From positions 1 to 26,288 of IMG/VR virus record IMGVR_UViG_3300021424_002361: DNA of 26,288 nucleotides, one strand, 5' to 3'. A model generated the notes under the pieces. The model was not told the DNA's origin. It did not search any database and saw nothing but the letters and a program-made list of their open reading frames with translations. Numbering within the stretch: the stretch's first letter is position 1; each line of letters starts with the position of its first letter. The translations under genes and the position numbers were made by a program. Positions 6,226-14,294 of this stretch are shown here, in pieces. Origin of the DNA: a virus.

Positions 6226-7074
6226 TTATTTGTTTTTTAAGGCAAATTGAGCAGCTTTATGTGCAGGGGTATTTTTATCGTATTGTAATGCTGATTTAAT
6301 TTTAATCATTTTACCGGTTTCAGGATTTTTTACCTTTTTATCTAAATCTTTTGGTAAAAGATTTTTCAATTTCATATCCCCACTTTTAGGCTGTTCTTTT
6401 TTATTTGGTATCTGTTTTTCTTTTTCTGAATTTTTAAATCTGTTTTCAGGTGCTTTTGGAATTTCATGTTTAACATGCTGCACTTTCATTTTTATATTAG
6501 GATATTTTTCTTTTAGTTTATTTACGGCTGCTACGTTTTTATGTGAATCATCTATAAAAAATACATCATCATATCCCTTTTTAATCTTGTCCTCAATCCA
6601 ATCGGCTTTCTTTTGTGGGTCGGAATCTCCCAATGCCACTACATATGTACCTTCTAATCCAATATCTTTTAAATAATCCTTAACAGGTTTGTATGCCCCT
6701 CTAGCTGTCAGTACCACAATTTTTCTTTGCCCTTCTGATTTTGCAATAGTTTTTAGTAATTTAGTAATACCTTTTACTTCCTGAGGTTGATTTACTTTTT
6801 CGAAATCGGAGAAATCAAATTTATCTTCTTTTTTTGGTTCGTAAACTGCGTATTCACCTGGCGTAAGCTTTAATTTCTTACCACTTTTATTTTGAACATA
6901 AATAAATGAATTAGTTTTTACAAGTGTATCATCAAAATCAAATACTCTCAATTTTTTTCCTGTTGGTAATTCCTCCTCATTGATTGGCTTAAAAGCATTT
7001 ACAAATGGATTGGAATAAACTTTTCCAAACTCTACTTTCATTCCATTCCATAACGAAGATATAAAATTAGCCAT
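6226..7074 (-). CDS. HAD-fold protein with lysine-rich C-terminal tail
   Basis: A 282-residue protein with a HAD-superfamily core at residues about 43-195. Motif I is D-F-D-D-T at 46-50, motif II the Thr in V-V-L-T-A-R-G near 123, and motif IV the paired acids in F-F-I-D-D-S-H-K-N at 172-180. Such proteins are usually Mg2+-dependent phosphatases, including polynucleotide 3'-phosphatases. The first 40 residues are an unrelated extension (aromatic, no signal peptide). The tail after 200 is basic and unstructured, and ends in a conserved-looking block, N-P-E-T-G-K-M-I-K-I-K-S-A-L-Q-Y-D-K at 250-267, reminiscent of NPxTG-type adaptor motifs but without cysteines. Substrate unknown: nucleic acid, nucleotide or sugar phosphate. 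The ATG overlaps the upstream gene end by eight bases. Confidence 0.7.
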   Translation of the reverse strand: MANFISSLWNGMKVEFGKVYSNPFVNAFKPINEEELPTGKKLRVFDFDDTLVKTNSFIYVQNKSGKKLKLTPGEYAVYEPKKEDKFDFSDFEKVNQPQEVKGITKLLKTIAKSEGQRKIVVLTARGAYKPVKDYLKDIGLEGTYVVALGDSDPQKKADWIEDKIKKGYDDVFFIDDSHKNVAAVNKLKEKYPNIKMKVQHVKHEIPKAPENRFKNSEKEKQIPNKKEQPKSGDMKLKNLLPKDLDKKVKNPETGKMIKIKSALQYDKNTPAHKAAQFALKNK

Positions 7075-7381
7075 TTATTTGTTTCTTAGTCTTTACAACC
7101 TTTTTTTCTAAGTAAGTATTTTCTTCTCTTAAAAAATCAACAGTTACTTTGAGTTCTGCCACTTTTGCTGTTAAATCTAAAATCATTTTTCGCATTTCAT
7201 CTTTTTCTTTAGATGCTTCCTCTAAAAGTGTCTCTAACTTTGATATACGGTCTTTACAATCATGGCGAATAAAATCATCATCTTTTTCTCTTCGTTGAGC
7301 TCTTTTTTCATAGTATCTAAATGCTGATGCACCACCTAATACTGTCAAAGCCGTAATAAGTACAGAATAAATATTTTCCAT
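7067..7381 (-). CDS. Small membrane-anchored coiled-coil protein
   Basis: A 104-residue protein with one N-terminal membrane helix (about residues 4-23, IYSVLITALTVLGGASAF), then a basic juxtamembrane stretch (Y-E-K-R-A-Q-R-R-E-K) and a long coiled coil (about 45-95) with heptad leucines. The arrangement suggests insertion in the cytoplasmic membrane. It resembles phage inner-membrane spanins in outline, but no lysin, holin or outer spanin is nearby, so that role is only a possibility. The ATG shares one base with the stop of the preceding gene (TAATG). Confidence 0.6.
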   Translation of the reverse strand: MENIYSVLITALTVLGGASAFRYYEKRAQRREKDDDFIRHDCKDRISKLETLLEEASKEKDEMRKMILDLTAKVAELKVTVDFLREENTYLEKKVVKTKKQING

Positions 7382-7764
7382 TATTTGTTTTCTTTACCAC
7401 CAAGCTCGTGATAGCCGGTGTTTGCTTGATTAATAAATTGCATTGCTTGTGAAATATGGTCAGTAATCCAACCTGGCAAATTCTTTTCTTGTGTACCGAT
7501 TTTACCTTTAAGCTCGGTAGCGTTCTTCATTATATCTTGCAATTGACCCATAGCCATACCAACCTCGTGGTCTCCACCTGAATCTGCTTCTTGCATTTTA
7601 TGCCTTAATAATTCTGTCATTTTGTTAAATACTTGCTCTCCACCACTCTCACCTAATCGGTATGCACCACCCATTTTTTCATAAATCTTAATCCTATTTT
7701 TTATAGGTATGGATTTTTCTGCAAGTTTTTTCCAAATTTTCGGATGTGTTACTTCAAATTTCAT
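7381..7764 (-). CDS. Small conserved-looking phage protein, unknown function
   Basis: A 127-residue soluble, charged protein. It has a glycine-rich turn (M-G-G-A-Y-R-L-G-E-S-G-G-E-Q) near residue 31-45 and a helical C-terminal segment L-P-G-W-I-T-D-H-I-S-Q-A-M-Q-F-I-N-Q-A-N. That last block is of the L-P-x-W-x-x-x-x-I-x-x-A type that I associate with small proteins in T4-like phages, but I cannot confirm the match. There is no signal peptide. It follows a 40-base gap, one of the longest in the window, and precedes the membrane coiled-coil gene with a one-base stop/start overlap, so those two genes may be expressed together. Confidence 0.55.
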   Translation of the reverse strand: MKFEVTHPKIWKKLAEKSIPIKNRIKIYEKMGGAYRLGESGGEQVFNKMTELLRHKMQEADSGGDHEVGMAMGQLQDIMKNATELKGKIGTQEKNLPGWITDHISQAMQFINQANTGYHELGGKENK

Positions 7765-7804
7765 ATTTTTTTAGTTGTATATACGGATATAAATATAAAA
7801 AAAA

Positions 7805-8530
7805 TTATCTTAAAACTTTTTCTCTATCTGCAGGCGAGTTAATAAATTCATCCTCTATTTTTTTTATAAAAGAAAGTATTGCATATCTACCTATTCCACC
7901 TGTAACCTCTGTAACCATGTGTTGTATATCAAATGTTTGTAAATCTAAGATTGCAATTTGACCAAATGTTGGTATAACTTTTTCATTGTTATTTAAAATT
8001 AAACATCCACCATCTTTTTCATCGTAAGTTTCATTTAAATAAATTAATAATGCACATATTCTTCCCGTACCTCTTCCATCCGAATGATTTTGTAATCTAC
8101 AACCTACGTCATAATATGTAAACATTGGTGCAAAAAAAGAATATTCTTGTGTTTCATCAAAATCAAAAAAATATTTTACAATTTTTTTTACATAATTTTG
8201 AAACTTAACACTTTCACCTTTTTCGCCAAAGATTGGATTTAAATCAGAAAAAAACCACATTTGTTGAATTATAATTTTATCTTTATCTTTCAAAAACTCA
8301 TTCTTTTTTACACATGCGTTTTCATATGTAAGAAAATTATTCTTTATTTTCCAACCATTTGCACCATTAGTAGTATCAGCTTTTAAATAAGTAAAATATT
8401 TTTTTAAATTTTTTTCCTCATTACATTTATAGTTTAATAACCAATTATAAAATTCAGAGTCAAATTCTTTCAAATTAAAAGTAGTATAACCTTCTTTTTT
8501 TAATTTTTCTTTTGATATTTCTATTGTCAT
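7805..8530 (-). CDS. 2-oxoglutarate/Fe(II)-dependent oxygenase (prolyl-hydroxylase-like)
   Basis: A 241-residue 2OG-Fe(II) dioxygenase. The iron ligands are His149 and Asp151 in N-H-S-D-G-R and His204 in D-I-Q-H-M-V; Arg215 in G-G-I-G-R-Y-A-I-L-S-F is placed to bind the 2-oxoglutarate carboxylate. The strand C-A-L-L-I-Y-L-N-E-T-Y and the G-G-C-L-I-L turn before the second His are usual for the prolyl-4-hydroxylase branch (P4Hc). The N-terminal 100 residues are family-unspecific. Relatives hydroxylate proline, lysine or nucleobases; here the gene starts ATGA-coupled to a glycosyltransferase at the end of the glycan cassette, which fits hydroxylation of an acceptor or a sugar, though DNA or protein targets are open. 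Confidence 0.85.
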   Translation of the reverse strand: MTIEISKEKLKKEGYTTFNLKEFDSEFYNWLLNYKCNEEKNLKKYFTYLKADTTNGANGWKIKNNFLTYENACVKKNEFLKDKDKIIIQQMWFFSDLNPIFGEKGESVKFQNYVKKIVKYFFDFDETQEYSFFAPMFTYYDVGCRLQNHSDGRGTGRICALLIYLNETYDEKDGGCLILNNNEKVIPTFGQIAILDLQTFDIQHMVTEVTGGIGRYAILSFIKKIEDEFINSPADREKVLR

Positions 8531-9429
8531 TGAATTTTATTTATTTCGTCCTGAAACACAGAATATGATTGTTTTTTGAATTCCTCTTTTCTATCAATTC
8601 TTTTTATAATAGAATCATAATGTTTTCTATTTCTATAAATATAATTTTCACAAACAATATAGTTTTTTAATTTAAATTGATATATTTGTTCTCCATTTTG
8701 ATTTAGTTTTTCAATACCCCACATTAAAAAAGTATCGTCAGGTCCATATGCACCCATAGATTCGGGTAGTGGTATTCTATCTAATAGAGGTTTTGATAAA
8801 AGTGTAAACCAACCAGCTCCAAATTTTGTTTTTGGCTGACCTGGAACTTCATTAATTACTGTTAATAATTCTACGTCACCTATTTCACCACTTTCGGAAA
8901 ATGGATTATTATTTTTACAATAATCTAAAGGTTTATTTAGATAATTTTCATTTACTAAGCAATCCCAAGTAGTGTCCCAATATTTTACAATTTCTGGCGA
9001 AATAAAATATTTTTTTAAATTTGGGTCAGTTTCCGATAATCTATCTATACTTGCTTCCATATAGTAAAGAATCTTATCATCGAAACAAATATCAGTATCT
9101 AACCAGATAAAATGAGTAGCATCTTTACATTCTAAATGTGAATATCTTTTGGTTTGAAAAGCACCTATAATTTCGTCTCTGATTTGATAGGTAGCTTTTC
9201 CGGCCCAATCCGTTAGTGGTTTTAGTGAATTAAATCTATCAATAAAAAATTGTTTATCTATTTTAGAATTTTCCCAATCAAATAGGTAATCTGAAACTGA
9301 AAATGAAATGTAAAATTCATAATTCTTTCCATCTACAAATTTAGATGCTTTATTCAAATCTACCAATACTCTTTCCAAATCATCCAACTCATGTGGCATT
9401 ACGAATGATGTTATAACTATTTTTTTCAT
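8527..9429 (-). CDS. Glycosyltransferase-like protein, GT-A fold
   Basis: A 300-residue protein that starts with a Rossmann-like strand (K-K-I-V-I-T-S-F-V-M-P) and carries a metal-binding D-x-D in H-F-I-W-L-D-T-D-I-C-F. Further on it has G-A-G-W-F-T-L-L-S-K-P-L-L and A-Y-G-P-D-D-T-F-L-M-W-G, where the paired acids after a GW(F/W) block resemble the acceptor-site residues of GT-A enzymes such as family 2 or the galactosyltransferase-type C-terminal region. It should transfer a sugar from a nucleotide donor in the cytoplasm. The ATG overlaps the upstream gene's TGA and its own stop overlaps the oxygenase's start, so the three genes are coupled. Confidence 0.7.
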   Translation of the reverse strand: MKKIVITSFVMPHELDDLERVLVDLNKASKFVDGKNYEFYISFSVSDYLFDWENSKIDKQFFIDRFNSLKPLTDWAGKATYQIRDEIIGAFQTKRYSHLECKDATHFIWLDTDICFDDKILYYMEASIDRLSETDPNLKKYFISPEIVKYWDTTWDCLVNENYLNKPLDYCKNNNPFSESGEIGDVELLTVINEVPGQPKTKFGAGWFTLLSKPLLDRIPLPESMGAYGPDDTFLMWGIEKLNQNGEQIYQFKLKNYIVCENYIYRNRKHYDSIIKRIDRKEEFKKQSYSVFQDEINKIQ

Positions 9430-10217
9430 TTGTATTTGTTTTCTATTAAATATTTCAATTCTTCATTTCTATCATATTGATGAACTAATGTGTATAATTC
9501 ACCATTTGAATTTTTAATTTCATCACCATCAATAGTTGCTAATTCTTCAGTATAAGGTAAAGTATCACCCTTCTTTAATTTTAAATGTAATTGAGCAGCA
9601 AATCCCTCTTGTTGTTTTACAAATTGAACTTTATCTTTCCATTGGTGCATATGTATTAAGATATTATATGCGGCTTGGTCTGCTAATTGTTGTGGATTTG
9701 ATGTCGTCAAACTCCATCTATAAATGTCTATAAATAAATCTCGTATTGCTTCTTTTTTACCCACAATAGTTCCTGCACAATATATTTCTTCGTTTTGCAA
9801 CCATTCCCATTCCATAGGAAAACTTGTACCTGCGTTTAATCTCGCCCATTCTTCCGCTCCAAATTTAAGGGATTCGCTAAATGCTAAAATATCTTTAGTC
9901 ATACATTTATTTAACCAATCCGTTGGGTCTTTTTGAAAAACAATATCTTTAACATCAACCCAAATAATTATGTCTGTATCGTATGTTTGCAATAACATAT
10001 ACATATCTCTAAATCTTTGTAGAATAATATGTTGCTGTTCTTCTGATTTTACAATTAACCAATCATTATCATCTAGGTATTTAATTACATCATCCGATAC
10101 ATTGTAAACTAACATTAATTTTTCACCCGTATAACCGCTTCTATTTATTGATTCTACAAATGGTCTAATTTGCTCTACACCATAATTCGTTAGAGAGCTT
10201 ACTATTGTATATTTCAT
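9426..10217 (-). CDS. Glycosyltransferase-like protein
   Basis: A 263-residue protein counted from the ATG at 10217. I preferred this over an upstream TTG at 10238 because this ATG overlaps the previous gene's TGA as ATGA, and the protein then begins with a plain first strand (M-K-Y-T-I-V-S-S-L). An acidic motif W-V-D-V-K-D at about residues 87-91 stands in the DxD position, and D-Q-A-A-Y-N further along is the D-Q-x-x-x-N signature seen in nucleotide-diphospho-sugar transferases of the GT8/DUF-type group. The end is polar and contains L-H-L-K-L-K-K-G. Donor and acceptor are unknown. It sits in the middle of the ATGA-linked glycan genes. Confidence 0.7.
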   Translation of the reverse strand: MKYTIVSSLTNYGVEQIRPFVESINRSGYTGEKLMLVYNVSDDVIKYLDDNDWLIVKSEEQQHIILQRFRDMYMLLQTYDTDIIIWVDVKDIVFQKDPTDWLNKCMTKDILAFSESLKFGAEEWARLNAGTSFPMEWEWLQNEEIYCAGTIVGKKEAIRDLFIDIYRWSLTTSNPQQLADQAAYNILIHMHQWKDKVQFVKQQEGFAAQLHLKLKKGDTLPYTEELATIDGDEIKNSNGELYTLVHQYDRNEELKYLIENKYK

Positions 10218-10957
10218 CTTTTTCCGTATTTTTGCCAATCGTTGTGCATGAATAATCCTTCGTTGTGTCCAACTTTATAATTTTGTTGAACCCACCATTT
10301 ACCAATATTTCCTTCTAATGCAATCCCATCGCCAGCAAATGGTTTAACAACATCTAAATAAAATTGTTTTTTATATAAGCAAGGGTTATTAGTCCAATTA
10401 CCATATCGAGAAGTCGTCCAAAACATATCTTCTGATTTTTTAATTTGCTCTGAAAATTCAATATCCGGCTCACACCAATGAACCGAATCTAAAAGATGTG
10501 GTGATGTTGCTCCAATCTCATCATCATAATAAGTTAATTCTTGTCCTTTATGTCTAAATGAAAAATGTGGATATCCTGGATTCTTTCTATGTCTTAAATG
10601 AATAACATCCATTCCCATTTCAATTGCCGATATACTTCTTTGTAATCTTTTGTATGTGGTATCTGTATCTTCTATTAAATTCCAATCATGTTCTAAAACT
10701 AATACATAATCGGATTGTGCATTTTCTGTAAGTTTGATAAATGCCTTTCCAATTCCAATATTAGAATTCATACCGATAAGATTCAATCCGAAATGTTTTG
10801 CTATTTGATAATCTTGGTCATTGAATTCTTGAAATAGGATAGTTACATCATTTACCATATCAAACAATCCATTATTGTGGTATGTTGTCAATGTATCTAC
10901 TAATACTTGGCCACTATGCCAACTTAAAATTCCTATGCTAATTGGTAACTTTTCCAT
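10214..10957 (-). CDS. Glycosyltransferase family 2-like protein
   Basis: A 247-residue GT-A-type protein. The opening P-I-S-I-G-I-L-S-W-H-S-G-Q-V-L-V-D-T-L and the block G-M-N-S-N-I-G-I-G-K-A-F-I-K-L-T (N-x-G-x-G-K/A-x) are the donor-binding elements of family 2; Y-V-L-V-L-E-H-D-W-N follows in the DxD position, with E-H-D as the metal-binding acids. A second acidic cluster, C-E-P-D-I-E-F, and K-S-E-D-M-F-W lie in the acceptor half. Soluble, with no membrane helix. The start lies 20 bases inside the end of the preceding glycosyltransferase gene. Confidence 0.75.
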   Translation of the reverse strand: MEKLPISIGILSWHSGQVLVDTLTTYHNNGLFDMVNDVTILFQEFNDQDYQIAKHFGLNLIGMNSNIGIGKAFIKLTENAQSDYVLVLEHDWNLIEDTDTTYKRLQRSISAIEMGMDVIHLRHRKNPGYPHFSFRHKGQELTYYDDEIGATSPHLLDSVHWCEPDIEFSEQIKKSEDMFWTTSRYGNWTNNPCLYKKQFYLDVVKPFAGDGIALEGNIGKWWVQQNYKVGHNEGLFMHNDWQKYGKR

Positions 10958-11585
10958 AACGCAAATAATTTATAAAATATTCGTAATCTTTTTTCTTAGT
11001 TTCATCCCATTCTTTTTCATCTGATGTTGTGCTCATTTCAGTTTCAATTCTAAAGTTTCTCAAACATCCTTTTGGGGCTAGATTAACATCTTTAATAAAG
11101 TTATCCCCATACCATATCTTTATATTTTCAGGAATATCTAACCAATATTTTTTATGTAGCATAATAAAACATCCCCAGCCCCAATCATTTATACCAGATT
11201 TCCAAACATCTATATAAGGTCCTTTTTCTTCATCTATTACTCCTTTATAATTTCCTTCACCCATTCCTATAATTCCATAATTAATGAGAACTTGTTCTGT
11301 AATTAATTCAAAAATATTGGTGTTAAAGTTAATATCGTCATTTAAAAGAGCTATACAGTTATTTTTAGCATGTTTGACTCCCAAATTCCAAGCGGGATTT
11401 ACATAAATGTTTCCTCCGAATGAAACAAATCTAATTTTTTCAACCACAGTATCCTGATATCCATCATATGAATTATCAATTACGATTATCTCATCTACAT
11501 ATTCGCATTCTTGTAAATCAACTAATAATTTTTTAGTTCTATTTGATTTCCAAAGTGTGGGTATTACGATTGAGTACTTATCCAT
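10938..11585 (-). CDS. Glycosyltransferase family 2
   Basis: A 215-residue family 2 glycosyltransferase. Y-S-I-V-I-P-T-L at the N-terminus, I-I-V-I-D-N-S-Y at about residues 33-40, the N-P-A-W-N-L-G-V-K-H-A block near 63-73, and A-L-L-N-D-D-I-N-F (D-D in the DxD role) near 79-87 follow the family order exactly. The C-terminal half contains G-W-G-C-F-I-M-L-H-K-K-Y-W, the usual GW/GxxxM acceptor region. It probably adds one sugar to a growing glycan from a nucleotide-sugar. The ATG falls 22 bases inside the 3' end of the SAM methyltransferase gene. Confidence 0.85.
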   Translation of the reverse strand: MDKYSIVIPTLWKSNRTKKLLVDLQECEYVDEIIVIDNSYDGYQDTVVEKIRFVSFGGNIYVNPAWNLGVKHAKNNCIALLNDDINFNTNIFELITEQVLINYGIIGMGEGNYKGVIDEEKGPYIDVWKSGINDWGWGCFIMLHKKYWLDIPENIKIWYGDNFIKDVNLAPKGCLRNFRIETEMSTTSDEKEWDETKKKDYEYFINYLRYGKVTN

Positions 11586-12163
11586 TGTATAAATTCTTCT
11601 TCTGAAATAACATTTAGCATTCTGTTTTTATTAAAATTATAATATGAATATGTTTTATAATTTTCAGTTAATGGATGGTATGGAACATTTGTTCCTCTAC
11701 GAATGATACCACAACCATAATCCGTATTAACAACTTTAATATCTAAATCAATTCTTTCAACTCTCAAATGTGCAATTGCTTTCCAAACATCACCGGTCCA
11801 TTCTCGTCCGTGGTCATCTCTAGCTTGCATATCTTCTGTCAATGGTAAACAATCATGACAAACTATCGTTCCATTATCCGATAAATGATTCAATGAGTTT
11901 TCAATATCTTTTAGAACTTGGTCATCGTGATGCAATCCATCTATAAAAATAATATCATATTTTATATCCGTAGAAATAGAATTAAAATATTCATCGGAGG
12001 TGCCAATAAATGTTACATCACCTCTTGGGAATGGGTCTAATGAAACTTTATGTTCTGCATTGATTTTATCAAAGTTTGAAGCTGGGTCTTGCGTACCAAC
12101 TTCTAAATAAGATTTGTAACCGTATTTTCTAATTAATATATTAATTATTTCTGTACGACTCAT
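11564..12163 (-). CDS. SAM-dependent methyltransferase, class I
   Basis: A 199-residue Rossmann methyltransferase of the Methyltransf_24 type. The SAM-binding motif I is S-Y-L-E-V-G-T-Q-D at about residues 18-26, V-S-L-D-P-F-P is the acidic strand 2, Y-D-I-I-F-I-D-G-L-H-H is motif IV with the His pair usual for this group, and G-T-I-V-C-H-D-C is strand 5. Members methylate sugars or small metabolites and are common in glycan clusters; nothing suggests a DNA target. Start and stop overlap the flanking glycosyltransferase genes by 20-odd bases each, so it is part of the same expression unit. Confidence 0.82.
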   Translation of the reverse strand: MSRTEIINILIRKYGYKSYLEVGTQDPASNFDKINAEHKVSLDPFPRGDVTFIGTSDEYFNSISTDIKYDIIFIDGLHHDDQVLKDIENSLNHLSDNGTIVCHDCLPLTEDMQARDDHGREWTGDVWKAIAHLRVERIDLDIKVVNTDYGCGIIRRGTNVPYHPLTENYKTYSYYNFNKNRMLNVISEEEFIQWISTQS

Positions 12164-13010
12164 ATTCTTTTATCAATTTATCTACTACTTGAATTTGTGT
12201 ATAGTTATTAAGAACTTTTTGCATACCATTAAATGCTATTCTTTCTCTTTCCCCTTCATTCTCATTGTAATAATTTATCTTTTCAATACAATCAAACATA
12301 TCATCATAATATACAATATCTTCACCACCTATAAACATATCTCTTAATCCTGTTTCATGTGGTAAATTATCTGTTAAAACCATTTTGCCACATGCCATTC
12401 CTTCAAAAATTCTACGAGTAATTTCTTTCCACCTACTATTTTGAATTACAATTAGACCACTATTTAAAAATTCTGTATGTTCTTTTGGTCCCATACCATT
12501 ACGATTTCCTATAACTCCCTCTGCCCAATTGGTAAGGTAATCAAGAAATTGAGAACCTCCTGGTCCTCTAGTTGTAACCCCTACAAATTTTGGTTCTATA
12601 TTCATTGGAAATTGCACAGCGGTATCTGCGAAATGATTTATCCAATGAGCATTTATACCTCTATTCTGATATTCTTTTGCACTTTGTTTATCCGGTGTAA
12701 TTGTATAATGAAAACGATTTGCTTTTGGATAATTTCTCTCAAAGTTTTGTGGGTCATCACCGCTTTCTTGAATCCAAAATGCGGAAACTAAATCCTTATT
12801 TAGATATTGTGAATCAAATCTACCCCAATCCATAAAAAGGACTATATCAGTTTTTGGTTTCGAATCCACCCAATTTTTTAAATCAGTATCATTAGTTTTT
12901 ATTATTTGGATTTCCCATCCTCTTTTTTTAAATTCATTTACCAAAGCCATCGGTGTGGACCATATTTCACCATCTTTATAATCGTATATAAATGTTATTT
13001 TATTTTGCAT
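12141..13010 (-). CDS. GT-B glycosyltransferase (group 1, short form)
   Basis: A 289-residue protein related to the GT4/group 1 transferases, but shorter than the usual 350-400. The N-terminal half has the strand K-I-T-F-I-Y-D-Y and V-L-F-M-D-W-G; the C-terminal half has I-V-I-Q-N-S-R-W-K-E-I-T-R-R-I-F-E-G-M-A-C-G-K-M-V-L-T-D, the donor-binding F-E-x-M-A-C-G motif of CgeB-like and DUF3880-associated enzymes. It should be a cytoplasmic sugar transferase. The beginning overlaps the end of the gene at 13000-13671 by 11 bases, and its end overlaps the methyltransferase's start. Confidence 0.75.
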   Translation of the reverse strand: MQNKITFIYDYKDGEIWSTPMALVNEFKKRGWEIQIIKTNDTDLKNWVDSKPKTDIVLFMDWGRFDSQYLNKDLVSAFWIQESGDDPQNFERNYPKANRFHYTITPDKQSAKEYQNRGINAHWINHFADTAVQFPMNIEPKFVGVTTRGPGGSQFLDYLTNWAEGVIGNRNGMGPKEHTEFLNSGLIVIQNSRWKEITRRIFEGMACGKMVLTDNLPHETGLRDMFIGGEDIVYYDDMFDCIEKINYYNENEGERERIAFNGMQKVLNNYTQIQVVDKLIKEYESYRNN

Positions 13011-13671
13011 AATTTTCTTTTGAGTATGGATGATAATAGTGATTTACATTACTATTAAATGCGTTAAAAGGGTTCCAATCAATTCCATTTTGTATATAAT
13101 TAATTTCGGCATCTACTCTAATAAATTTATCAGATTTTTTTGTATCAATTGTCTTTACATATTTTGCTTTTGCCCACCAGAAATTTCCCCCATACATTTT
13201 TGTTGGTTTATTATTATAAATTCTATCCAATAAATTAATACCATATGTGTTAAAATTTCCTTTTTCTAAAATTTTAAATACACTATTTACCTTTTCTATG
13301 TTAAAATAGTTCAGCAAATTTCTCCAATCACAAATATAATTGTAAAAAACATGACTAATTTTGGAAGCACCTTTTGTATGGAAGTAAAAAATATAATCTT
13401 CATCTCCAAACATTTTTTTATCTTCTTCTATTAAATCTAAAGTAATAAATTCATTACCCCTACATCTTATATCTTTTATTTTATAATTAAATTTATTAAA
13501 ACTATAAATTTTATCAATAATTGGTTTTGACTTTATATTCTCATCTGATATGGAAATTCCTATATTTAAATTATATTGAAAATTAAAATGTTTTTGGATT
13601 AATTGAATTTGTTCTTCGATTATAGATTCAATGCCATCTATTGCGTATATATGATAATAAACATGAACCAT
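13000..13671 (-). CDS. Glycosyltransferase-like protein, HTKG-motif family
   Basis: A 223-residue protein with the pattern Y-F-H-T-K-G-A-S at about residues 96-103, a W-R-N-L-L downstream, and Y-G-G-N-F-W-W-A-K-A-K-Y-V near 160-172. This HTKG plus GNFWW combination is seen in a group of uncharacterised glycosyltransferase-like proteins found next to family 2 enzymes. No cysteine cluster, signal peptide or membrane segment is seen. AT content looks higher than in the neighbours. It starts at the ATG that shares one base with the stop of the family 2 gene before it. The enzymatic assignment rests on motif and context, so it is moderate. Confidence 0.6.
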   Translation of the reverse strand: MVHVYYHIYAIDGIESIIEEQIQLIQKHFNFQYNLNIGISISDENIKSKPIIDKIYSFNKFNYKIKDIRCRGNEFITLDLIEEDKKMFGDEDYIFYFHTKGASKISHVFYNYICDWRNLLNYFNIEKVNSVFKILEKGNFNTYGINLLDRIYNNKPTKMYGGNFWWAKAKYVKTIDTKKSDKFIRVDAEINYIQNGIDWNPFNAFNSNVNHYYHPYSKENYAK

Positions 13672-14294
13672 TATAAGGTATTATAAAAATTATTTTGTTT
13701 TTCTTGTCTATCAATTGTTTTTGGATGTTTGATACAATATAATTCTTCTGTTGGGAATGCTGTATAATTTTCAAATCCAACAATCCTTTCATGAACTTTA
13801 CCGCTCCAACCTATTTTGTCCGATTTTTTATAGAGACGGGTTTGTACATCAGGAAAATTTACCCAACCCTTTTCATCTACTTTCCAACCCCATTTTTGAA
13901 TATGTGAATCAGTCAACCCCTCAACCGTATTTATTCGTGGTATAAGTATTAAATCTTTATCTTCATTATTACTTAATATATCCTCTAAATTATCTATTAA
14001 TTCCGGCATTAAATATTCATCTGCATCTAATTGAAATATCCAATCACCCTTACATTGTGAGTTTAAAAGGTTTTTCCATTGTGCAAAATCACTATTAAAT
14101 TCCGATTCTACTAAAGTAATATGGTCTGCATTTGCTTGTAACTCCAAATATTCAAGCATTTCAGTTGGTGCCTTTGGGGTATCTAAAAGCACAACCACCT
14201 CAGAATTTTCACCCTTATAGTTTAGTAATTGTGTAACTAAACGAATAATTTCTTCGTGCTCATTACAAGCTGTAATTGCGTAACTTAATTTCAT
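13671..14294 (-). CDS. Glycosyltransferase family 2
   Basis: A 207-residue GT2 enzyme. K-L-S-Y-A-I-T-A-C-N-E-H-E-E-I starts the nucleotide-binding domain, V-V-V-L-L-D-T-P-K follows, and G-D-W-I-F-Q-L-D-A-D-E-Y-L gives a full DxD motif in the form common to lipopolysaccharide core transferases (WaaE/KdtX-like). The later R-L-Y-K-K-S-D-K-I-G-W-S-G-K-V-H-E fits the same branch, where the W-x-G-x-V-H-E block forms the acceptor site. I use the ATG at 14294; a TTG three bases upstream is also in frame. The start is 32 bases inside the epimerase gene's end. Confidence 0.85.
   Translation of the reverse strand: MKLSYAITACNEHEEIIRLVTQLLNYKGENSEVVVLLDTPKAPTEMLEYLELQANADHITLVESEFNSDFAQWKNLLNSQCKGDWIFQLDADEYLMPELIDNLEDILSNNEDKDLILIPRINTVEGLTDSHIQKWGWKVDEKGWVNFPDVQTRLYKKSDKIGWSGKVHERIVGFENYTAFPTEELYCIKHPKTIDRQEKQNNFYNTL

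Noticed and set aside
7790-7797. TATATTTA on the minus strand upstream of 7381-7764 as a promoter
   Set aside because: No TTG or TTTG lies 19-21 bases upstream, so only half the consensus is present.
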